Positions 1 to 5,764 of a stretch of 12,159 nt of DNA are shown here, one piece after another. The DNA comes from an uncultured Eubacteriales bacterium (GTDB lineage: Bacteria > Bacillota > Clostridia > Oscillospirales > Oscillospiraceae), in contig CAJKNS010000054.1 in the NCBI GenBank assembly GCA_905201305.1, forward strand, positions 1 to 12,159, written 5' to 3'. How positions within the stretch are numbered: the stretch's first letter is position 1; each line of letters begins with the position of its first letter. The translations under genes and the position numbers were made by a program. Under the pieces are notes generated by a model. It ran no database searches and was not told where the DNA came from. It saw only the letters and a program-made list of their open reading frames with translations.

Positions 1-1739
1 TTGGGCATTTTCCAGCCCTCGTGATCCGTATGGAGCAGGTGGTGCGAACGGCCACTGAGAGGCGCACGCAGGTACTCCCGGTACAGGGTCTGGATCTCCG
101 GATTCTCATGGGAGAACCGCACCGGGGACTTCTTGTCGATGCTCCACAGAACGTTTCCACGGGCCTCGGCCATCTCCGTGCCGTCGTGGATGGGCTGCCC
201 GCCGCCGCCGGCGCACCCGCCGGGACAGGCCATCACCTCAACGAAGTCGTAATCCACATCGCCCTCGTCGATGGCGTGCATCAGCTTACGGGTGTTGCCC
301 AGTCCGCTGACCACTGCGGTGCGGACTCTTACCCCGGCAACATCATACTCCGCTTCCTTCCAGCCGTCCATTCCTCTTGCACCCAGGAACGTCTGATCCG
401 GGTCAGGATTGGCGCCTGTGAGCACATAGGCGCAGGTCCGCAGTGCCGCCTCCATCACGCCGCCGGTGACGCCAAAGATCACCGCAGCACCGGTGCCGGT
501 GCCCAGAGGAGAATCAAAGTCCGTCTCAGGAAGCGCTGCCACATCCACCTGATCGGCAGAGATCATCCGGCAGATTTCCCGGGTGGTGATGGAATAATCC
601 ACATCCTTCCCGGCATCCGCATCGTTGATATTGGGAATGTCCACCTCTGCCTTTTTTGCAACGCAGGGCATCACCGACACGCAGACGATGTTCTTTGGGT
701 CCACGCCGATTTTCTTTGCAAAATAGGTCTTCGTCACCGCGCCAAACATCTGCTGAGGAGACTTTGCGGTAGACAGCTCACCCACCATGTCCGGATACTG
801 GGACTTGAGGAACCGAACCCAGCCGGGGCAGCAGGAGGTAAACATGGGCATCCTATGGCGCTTGCCGTCCTGCATCCGCTGGAGGAACTCGGTACCCTCC
901 TCCATAATGGTCAGGTCCGCAGAGAAATTGGTGTCAAACACATAATCCGCGCCAATGCGCTTCAGCGCCGTTACCAGCCGCTTTTCCGTGGCAACCTCCG
1001 GGGGAAGATCAAACACCTCACCCCAGGCTGCCCGAACCGCGGGAGCCACCTGGAACACCACAATTTTGCTGGGGTCGTTCAATGCGCCGCCCAGTCCGAA
1101 AATCGCCTTGGTATCGTCCCGGGACCGGAGGGCATTGACCGGACAGTGGGTAATGCACTGTCCGCACAGGGCGCAGTCTGCCTGCTGGATCGTCCGTCCG
1201 CCGGAAACACCGACGGTGGTATAGGCGCCGGTTCCAACCATGTCCCAAATATTCAAGGTCTGTACCTTTTCACAGACCGATACACAGCGCATACACTTGA
1301 TGCACTTCGACTCATTGCGAATCAGCGGAAAGCTGTTGTCCCAATTGTCGGCGGGATAGACATGGCGGAAGTTCATGGTGTCGTCCATGTTGATGGAGTT
1401 TGCCACTTTTTTCAGCTGGCAGGTCTTATCCCGGTTGCAGGCGGGACAGTTGATGCGGTGCTGGCTCAGCAGCAGCTCAATGTTGGTACGCCGCGCCTCG
1501 CGGACCTTTTGGGAATTGGTGCAAATCACCATGCCCTCGGTGCACTGGTTATTGCAGGCGGTAATCAGATGATCCGCGCCCTCCAGCTCCACCACACACA
1601 CACGGCATGCGCCGATTTCGTTGATTCCTTTCAGAAAGCAGAGGGTGGGAACCGGGAAGCCGGCAACCTTTGTTGCCTCCAGAATGGTGCTTCCGTCAGG
1701 AACTGATACGGGAATTCCGTTAACCGTTACATTTACCAT
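1..1739 (-). CDS. hydA: [FeFe]-hydrogenase catalytic subunit, M3 type (C-terminus cut by window edge)
   Basis: The protein makes or oxidises H2 at an H-cluster; 579 residues are visible, close to the full family length. An N-terminal 2Fe-2S ferredoxin domain has C34, C45, C48 and C62. A His-Cys3 4Fe-4S site follows with H94, C98, C101 and C107, then two 4Fe-4S sites (C146/149/152/156 and C189/192/195/199). All three H-cluster signatures are intact: TSCCPGW (301-307, with the proton-relay C303 and ligand C304), MPCVAKKAE (357-365, ligand C359) and ACPGGCAGGGGQP (504-516, ligands C505 and C509). The end, HHLLHTDH, resembles the usual family C-terminus, so only a few residues should be missing. 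The ATG overlaps the upstream gene by 7 bases (stop TAA at 1733-1735), which suggests translational coupling. The GGAGG at 1752-1756 is 12 bases away, a little far. No maturation genes (hydE, hydF, hydG) lie in the window. Family assignment is nearly certain; the physiological direction is inference. Confidence 0.97.
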   Translation of the reverse strand, partial: MVNVTVNGIPVSVPDGSTILEATKVAGFPVPTLCFLKGINEIGACRVCVVELEGADHLITACNNQCTEGMVICTNSQKVREARRTNIELLLSQHRINCPACNRDKTCQLKKVANSINMDDTMNFRHVYPADNWDNSFPLIRNESKCIKCMRCVSVCEKVQTLNIWDMVGTGAYTTVGVSGGRTIQQADCALCGQCITHCPVNALRSRDDTKAIFGLGGALNDPSKIVVFQVAPAVRAAWGEVFDLPPEVATEKRLVTALKRIGADYVFDTNFSADLTIMEEGTEFLQRMQDGKRHRMPMFTSCCPGWVRFLKSQYPDMVGELSTAKSPQQMFGAVTKTYFAKKIGVDPKNIVCVSVMPCVAKKAEVDIPNINDADAGKDVDYSITTREICRMISADQVDVAALPETDFDSPLGTGTGAAVIFGVTGGVMEAALRTCAYVLTGANPDPDQTFLGARGMDGWKEAEYDVAGVRVRTAVVSGLGNTRKLMHAIDEGDVDYDFVEVMACPGGCAGGGGQPIHDGTEMAEARGNVLWSIDKKSPVRFSHENPEIQTLYREYLRAPLSGRSHHLLHTDHEGWKMP

Positions 1740-3574
1740 TCGTTTCTTCTGCCTCCCTTAAAGATTCCGCAGCCAAAGTGGTCGCAGCGCAGGCAGCGGC
1801 TTGCCTCCTGGCTGGCATCCTTGGCGGTCATGGGCTTTTCCATCAGGTCAAAATCGTCCTTCCGCTCCGCCGGAGAGCGCTCGGAGAGATTGATTCTGCC
1901 GCAATACTTATGATCCCGCAGGCTTACCTCGGGGATTTCCACATCCACGGTAATCTGGTGATAATAGCCCAGATAGTTGTCGATATTTGCCGCTGCCACC
2001 TTACCGGCTGCAATGGCACGGATGGCGGTTTTTGGTCCGGTGACACAGTCGCCGCCGGCAAATACACCCTCGGCGTTGTCCACTGCCGTCCACTCCTGGG
2101 CGTCGATCACGCCGCGCTTAATGGGAATGCCCTCCTCGGCAAAATACTGGGCATCAATGGACTGTCCCACTGCCACCACAACGACATCGCAGGGGATCAG
2201 CTCCGGCGCACGACCGCTGCCGATCACATCCGCGCGGCGATTATGAATCAAGCCCACCTGCTTGGGTTCGGTCCAGAGTCCGGTCACGTGACCGTTGCAG
2301 TTGACCTCAATGCTCACCGGCGCATGGAGATCCAGCATCTCTGCGCCCTCCTCCAGTGCGCCCTGCACCTCTTCGGTCTGGGCAGTCATGTCCACCACTC
2401 TCCGGCGATAGACAATGGACACCTTTTCTGCGCCGCAGCGAATGGCGCTTCGGGTGCAGTCCATGGCAACGTTGCCGCCGCCAACCACGCAGACCCGCTT
2501 GCCCTTGAAATCCGGCATAATTCCGTCTCCAATGGCGCCCATCATATCCACGGCAGACAGGACCCCCTCGGCATCTTCGTTGGGAATGCCCAGCTTTTTA
2601 TCGTCGTGGGCGCCGATGGAGATAAACACTGCATCGTAATCCTCCCGGAGCTTCTCCATGGAGATCATGCCCTCGCCCTTGCCCACGCCGGTTTCTCTCC
2701 GAACCTCAACGCCGGTGGAAAGAATGCAGTCAATGTCCGCCTGGAGCCGCTCCCGGGGCAGACGATAGCCGGGAATGCCATACCGCAGCATGCCGCCCAG
2801 GTGCTTTCTCTTCTCAAAAATCGTACATTGATGTCCCATGAGCTGGAGATAATAGGCTGCCGACAGTCCGGAGGGTCCGCCGCCAATAATTGCAACCCGC
2901 TTGCCCGTGGGCTCCGCGCACTTAGGCGCAGGCACCGTTCCGGCAAAGTTCACCGCAGCCAGCTTCAGCCCGCGGATATTGATGGGTGCATCCAACAGGG
3001 TTCTGCGGCACCGGCTTTCGCAGGGATGCTCGCAGATCATGGCGCAAGCCACCGGCAGCGGATTGTCCTTTCGAATCAGCCGCACGGCGTCGGCATACCG
3101 CTCCTGCTCCACCAGCGCCACATAGCCGGGAATATCCACGCCTGCAGGACAGCTGGCAACACAGGGAATGGACTGGGTGACCACACTGGAGCAATGGTGA
3201 TGCTGCACATGCTCCACATAATCCTCCCAGCAGCCGTCGAGGCTCCGGAGAATCATCCGTGCTGCCTCCACGCCCAGGGCGCAGTCTGCGGAATCCTCAA
3301 TGATCCGTGCGGTATTCCGAATCTGCTCCAGGGTTTCCATGGTAGCCGTGTTGGACTGCACCTCATAAATCATATTGGCAATCTGGGTCAGACCAATCCG
3401 GCAGGGGACGCATTTGCCGCAGGTCTGCGCCCGACATAGCTTCAAAAATGCCGCGGTCAGATCCACGGGACAGATGCCCGGAGGACTGGCAATGATGCGG
3501 CGCTCCATATCGGTGTAGATCCCCTCCATGGTGGTCTGCACCCGGGACGCCGACTTGATGGTAAGTCTGCTCAT
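1733..3574 (-). CDS. NuoF-type 4Fe-4S domain fused to GltD-like FAD/NAD(P)H oxidoreductase
   Basis: This 613-residue flavoprotein is probably the electron-transfer partner of the hydrogenase that follows it. Residues 1-130 match only the C-terminal 4Fe-4S domain of NuoF/HydB (CGKCVPC with C52, C55 and C58, then C98). The FMN/NADH-binding and SLBB parts are absent. Residues 135-610 resemble glutamate synthase small subunit: a cysteine-rich entry (C138, C142, C181, C185, C189), an FAD Rossmann motif GGGPSGLSAAYYL (231-243), a nucleotide-binding motif VVGGGNVAMDC (363-373), the YRRR segment (389-392), a GGD FAD motif (507-509) and a C-terminal CLRCDHFGC (594-602). I chose the ATG at 3574 because GAGG lies just upstream at suitable spacing; an in-frame ATG at 3658 would add 28 unconserved-looking residues and has no clear site. 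No glutamate synthase large subunit is nearby, so a role in glutamate synthesis is unlikely from context. NADPH versus NADH preference cannot be told by eye. Confidence 0.93.
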   Translation of the reverse strand: MSRLTIKSASRVQTTMEGIYTDMERRIIASPPGICPVDLTAAFLKLCRAQTCGKCVPCRIGLTQIANMIYEVQSNTATMETLEQIRNTARIIEDSADCALGVEAARMILRSLDGCWEDYVEHVQHHHCSSVVTQSIPCVASCPAGVDIPGYVALVEQERYADAVRLIRKDNPLPVACAMICEHPCESRCRRTLLDAPINIRGLKLAAVNFAGTVPAPKCAEPTGKRVAIIGGGPSGLSAAYYLQLMGHQCTIFEKRKHLGGMLRYGIPGYRLPRERLQADIDCILSTGVEVRRETGVGKGEGMISMEKLREDYDAVFISIGAHDDKKLGIPNEDAEGVLSAVDMMGAIGDGIMPDFKGKRVCVVGGGNVAMDCTRSAIRCGAEKVSIVYRRRVVDMTAQTEEVQGALEEGAEMLDLHAPVSIEVNCNGHVTGLWTEPKQVGLIHNRRADVIGSGRAPELIPCDVVVVAVGQSIDAQYFAEEGIPIKRGVIDAQEWTAVDNAEGVFAGGDCVTGPKTAIRAIAAGKVAAANIDNYLGYYHQITVDVEIPEVSLRDHKYCGRINLSERSPAERKDDFDLMEKPMTAKDASQEASRCLRCDHFGCGIFKGGRRNEW

Positions 3575-3628
3575 ATGTACCTCACTTTCGCCGCTGTAAG
3601 GGGCATAAAATACGGTTTCATTTTGCTG

Positions 3629-3660
3629 CCTTGCTCTGCGGAATTTTACCCGCTGCAAGG
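3629..3660 (-). promoter_or_regulatory. Hairpin in the hydrogenase operon leader
   Basis: On the minus strand CCTTGC (3660-3655) pairs with GCAAGG (3634-3629), and GCGG pairs with CCGC inside it, around an 8-base loop. The hairpin would begin about 8 bases after the predicted transcript start and about 55 bases before the ATG at 3574. There is no U-run after it, so it is not a standard terminator. A stabilising 5' structure or a protein-binding element is possible. Confidence 0.4.
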
Positions 3661-3674
3661 TATTCTTATATGCT

Positions 3675-3683
3675 ATTATAGCA
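3675..3683 (-). promoter_or_regulatory. Extended -10 promoter for the hydrogenase operon
   Basis: The minus strand reads TGCTATAAT, a perfect extended -10 element (TGnTATAAT). The hexamer 17 bases upstream (AGGTAA, 3703-3698) is a poor -35, which fits an extended -10 or activator-dependent promoter. Transcription would start near 3668 and give a leader of about 95 bases before the ATG at 3574. Confidence 0.6.
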
Positions 3684-3825
3684 AATTGGCATTTTGTTTA
3701 CCTTGTGTTGTTTTCACAAAATTAGCCACATCATTCAGGCGATATGCCAATGCCTTCCGATCATTTTTCCGTCTCTGCATGCGTTCTGTTACATTTTGAT
3801 ACGTTTTTGGTTCCCGCTCTTGCAT
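3676..3825 (-). CDS. Possible small basic protein, 49 aa (doubtful)
   Basis: An ATG at 3825 with AGGAG (3838-3834) eight bases upstream opens a 49-codon frame that ends in TAA at 3676. The product is very hydrophilic and rich in Lys, Arg, Gln and Asn (starts MQEREPKTYQNVTERMQRRK), has no membrane segment or cysteine, and may be helical. I recognise no family. For it: a good ribosome binding site and a sensible composition. Against it: no convincing promoter upstream, overlap with the moxR promoter on the other strand, A/T-rich third positions unlike the neighbouring genes, and its stop codon lying inside the hydrogenase -10 box. It may be chance. Confidence 0.25.
   Translation of the reverse strand: MQEREPKTYQNVTERMQRRKNDRKALAYRLNDVANFVKTTQGKQNANLL
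3703..3719. promoter_or_regulatory. Inverted repeat TTGTG-N7-CACAA, Rex-like operator candidate
   Basis: TTGTG (3703-3707) and CACAA (3715-3719) form an inverted repeat that touches the -35 position of the hydrogenase promoter. Rex, the NADH/NAD+-sensing repressor of many Firmicute fermentation genes, binds sites of the general form TTGTGAA-W4-TTCACAA. The right half here (TTTTCACAA) fits well. The left half is weaker and the spacing is one base short. The repeat is seen; the regulator is inference. Confidence 0.3.
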
Positions 3826-3848
3826 GGAAAGTGCTCCTATGGTATGAT
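3820..3848 (+). promoter_or_regulatory. Sigma-A type promoter of the moxR operon
   Basis: TTGCAT (3820-3825) and TATGAT (3843-3848) are separated by exactly 17 bases, a near-consensus housekeeping promoter. Transcription should start near 3855. That is only a few bases before the ATG at 3859, which supports the downstream TTG at 3883 as the real start of moxR. Confidence 0.75.
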
Positions 3849-3857
3849 AAGCATACC
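3841..3857. promoter_or_regulatory. Perfect palindrome over the moxR -10 box and transcript start
   Basis: GGTATG (3841-3846) and CATACC (3852-3857) are perfect inverted repeats separated by ATAAG. The -10 hexamer lies inside the palindrome and the predicted start falls in its right arm. A dimeric repressor bound here would block initiation. No regulator gene is adjacent, and the sequence matches no operator I can name. Confidence 0.4.
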
Positions 3858-3866
3858 TATGACCGA

Positions 3867-3873
3867 AAAGAGG
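3867..3873 (+). promoter_or_regulatory. Ribosome binding site that points to a TTG start for moxR
   Basis: AAAGAGG sits nine bases before the in-frame TTG at 3883. The upstream ATG at 3859 has no Shine-Dalgarno sequence and would make an almost leaderless message. Confidence 0.6.
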
Positions 3874-3882
3874 TATCTTATT

Positions 3883-4812
3883 TTGAATTATGCAGAACAG
3901 GTGCTTACCGAGGTACGCCGTGCCATTGTCGGTAAGGACGATATGATTTTGAAAACCTTCCTCACCATGCTTGCCGGCGGTCATCTGCTGCTGGAGGACA
4001 AGCCCGGCGTGGGAAAAACCACCCTGGCGGTTGCCTTTTCCAAGGCGCTGCAGCTGGACTATCGCCGGATGCAGTTCACCCCCGACGTCATGCCCACCGA
4101 CGTCACCGGCTTCACCGTTTACAATAAGGAGCGTGGCACCACCGAATACCAGGAGGGCGCAATTCTCTGCAATCTGTTTCTGGCAGATGAATTAAACCGT
4201 GCATCCTCCCGGACCCAGGCTGCACTGCTGGAGGCGATGGAAGAGGGTCAGGTCACCGTCGACGGCGTCACCCATCCCCTGCCCCGTCCCTTCATGGTCA
4301 TTGCCGCCCAGAACCCCTACGGCTCCTCCGGCACCCAGCTGCTGCCGGATTCTCAGATGGACCGGTTTATGATGCGTCTTTCCATGGGCTATCCCGCTCC
4401 CGAAAACGAGCTGGAGCTGCTCCGCCGGAAGCAGGCGTGCAATCCTCTGGACAATATCACCGCCGTAGCGGATCAAGGCGTCCTTGTCGCCATTCAGGAT
4501 AAAGTAGCAAATACCTTTGCCTCTGACGATATCTTTAAATACATCGTTCGTCTGGTCACCGCCACCCGGAGCCATCCCGATCTCCGCCAGGGTGCTTCTC
4601 CCCGTGCCTCTGTGGCACTGGCATCCATGAGCCGCGCCGTGGCTTGGGTTCAGGGACGGGATTATGTCATTCCATCCGACGTGCAGTTTATCTTCACCGA
4701 CACCGTGGCGCACCGTCTGCTGCTGACCCGTCAGGCAGAGCAGGACCAGAAAAATGCCCGGGATATCTGCAACGCGATTCTCCACAAGATTCCTGCGCCT
4801 AAGGTCAAGTGA
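3883..4812 (+). CDS. moxR: MoxR-family AAA+ ATPase
   Basis: A cytoplasmic AAA+ ATPase of 309 residues, normal for the MoxR family; members act as chaperone-like remodelers, often with DUF58 or VWA-domain partners. Numbered from the TTG: the family entry motif VGKDD (16-20), Walker A PGVGKTT (41-47), Walker B LFLADE (98-103) followed by the MoxR-typical LNRASSRTQAALLEAMEEGQ (104-123), sensor 1 around N144 (AAQNP), the DRFMMRL segment (160-166) and sensor 2 SPRAS (239-243). All catalytic residues are present. The start is uncertain: TTG at 3883 has a well-spaced ribosome site and agrees with the promoter, while ATG at 3859 would add eight residues. The DUF58 gene begins eight bases after the stop. 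This is the first gene of a classic MoxR-DUF58-transglutaminase operon. The substrate remodelled is unknown. Confidence 0.95.
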   Translation: MNYAEQVLTEVRRAIVGKDDMILKTFLTMLAGGHLLLEDKPGVGKTTLAVAFSKALQLDYRRMQFTPDVMPTDVTGFTVYNKERGTTEYQEGAILCNLFLADELNRASSRTQAALLEAMEEGQVTVDGVTHPLPRPFMVIAAQNPYGSSGTQLLPDSQMDRFMMRLSMGYPAPENELELLRRKQACNPLDNITAVADQGVLVAIQDKVANTFASDDIFKYIVRLVTATRSHPDLRQGASPRASVALASMSRAVAWVQGRDYVIPSDVQFIFTDTVAHRLLLTRQAEQDQKNARDICNAILHKIPAPKVK

Positions 4813-4819
4813 GGCTCCT

Positions 4820-5764
4820 ATGCTGAAAAACCGTATCATCTATGTGGCAGTGCTGCTGATTTTATGTCTGTTCCGCATTGCCTATACGGGGTATGTGGCG
4901 GGTATGCTGCTGATTATGGCGCTGATACTGCCGGTGTTCTCCTGGCTCATCAGTCTGCCGGGCGCGATATACACCCAGGTACTTCTGACCGTACCGGATC
5001 AGGTGGTGCGCGGCGGCGAAGCAACGCTGACCCTGACCCTGCGTCAGAGTCGATTGTTTGCCACAGGCGCTGTCCGCGGAAAGCTCCGCACCACCAGCGC
5101 GCTTACCGGCGAGGTTACCAAAATCCGGCTCAAAAGCGTATATGACGGATTTCCGCTGGATACCTCCCACTGCTGCCAATATGAATGCTCTCTCAAGGGG
5201 CTGCGGATTCTGGACCTGATGGGACTGTTTCCCATGCCGGTGAAAAAAGTTGCACCGGTTACGGTTACCGTGGTGCCGTTTCCCTCTGAGCCCCCGGAGC
5301 ATCCCGATTGGTCCGTTGGCTCTCAGCTCATTGCCCGTCCGTTTTCCGGCGGCGGCAATCCCTATGACCTGCGGGAATACCGTACCGGCGATACGCTCCG
5401 CTCCATCCACTGGAAAAAGAGTGCCGCACTGGACAAAACCGTGGTGCGGGATACCCTGGAGCCGGTGGAGCGCATTGCGCCCATTTGGCTGGACTGGTGT
5501 GAGGATGCCGACGGACGAGATCTGGTGCTGGATCAGCTGGCATGGTGTATTATCTATCTGAACCAGAACCACGCAGGACTGACGCTGCAATGGCTGGACC
5601 TTCAGGGAAAGCAGCAGGTGCTTTCCGCCCAGCCCGGAGAGTTGAACCAGGTGATGTCCCGCATGCTCTCTCAGCCTGCTGGACAGCGGGTTTCTGCCGC
5701 ACAGCTTCGTCCCGGTGAGATTCTTCTTTCCGCCGGTGTTGGAGGGGAGGCGGTCAGCTCATGA
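4820..5764 (+). CDS. DUF58-domain membrane protein
   Basis: The protein has 314 residues. Two adjacent hydrophobic segments (about 6-20 and 26-48) anchor it near the N-terminus, and the rest is soluble. The DUF58 hallmark is clear at residues 184-202 (LREYRTGDTLRSIHWKKSA), preceded by a glycine-rich stretch SGGGNPYD (176-183). Many DUF58 proteins carry a VWA-like fold and are encoded next to MoxR ATPases; a functional pair with the upstream gene is the usual inference. The ATG at 4820 is chosen because it opens the hydrophobic anchor and has GAGG (4811-4814) overlapping the moxR stop. The far end overlaps the next gene by four bases (ATGA), so translation is coupled. A cysteine-rich spot (HCCQYEC, 117-123) is seen; its meaning is unknown. 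Confidence 0.9.
   Translation: MLKNRIIYVAVLLILCLFRIAYTGYVAGMLLIMALILPVFSWLISLPGAIYTQVLLTVPDQVVRGGEATLTLTLRQSRLFATGAVRGKLRTTSALTGEVTKIRLKSVYDGFPLDTSHCCQYECSLKGLRILDLMGLFPMPVKKVAPVTVTVVPFPSEPPEHPDWSVGSQLIARPFSGGGNPYDLREYRTGDTLRSIHWKKSAALDKTVVRDTLEPVERIAPIWLDWCEDADGRDLVLDQLAWCIIYLNQNHAGLTLQWLDLQGKQQVLSAQPGELNQVMSRMLSQPAGQRVSAAQLRPGEILLSAGVGGEAVSS

Noticed and set aside
21..1706. Long plus-strand open frame of 561 codons opposite the hydrogenase
   Set aside because: It is antisense to a gene with every [FeFe]-hydrogenase motif; its His/Gly/Arg-rich product resembles no family. It reflects biased codon use on the other strand.
1778..3439. Long plus-strand open frame of 553 codons opposite the GltD-like fusion gene
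   Set aside because: It is an antisense shadow of a gene with intact FAD and Fe-S motifs, and its product is low in recognisable content.
3629..3660. Leader hairpin as a transcription terminator
   Set aside because: Neither strand has a T-run after the stem.
3575..3799. Plus-strand 74-codon frame in the divergent intergenic region
   Set aside because: It has no ribosome site, runs against the hydrogenase leader, and overlaps the -35 side of the moxR control region without any conserved-looking content.
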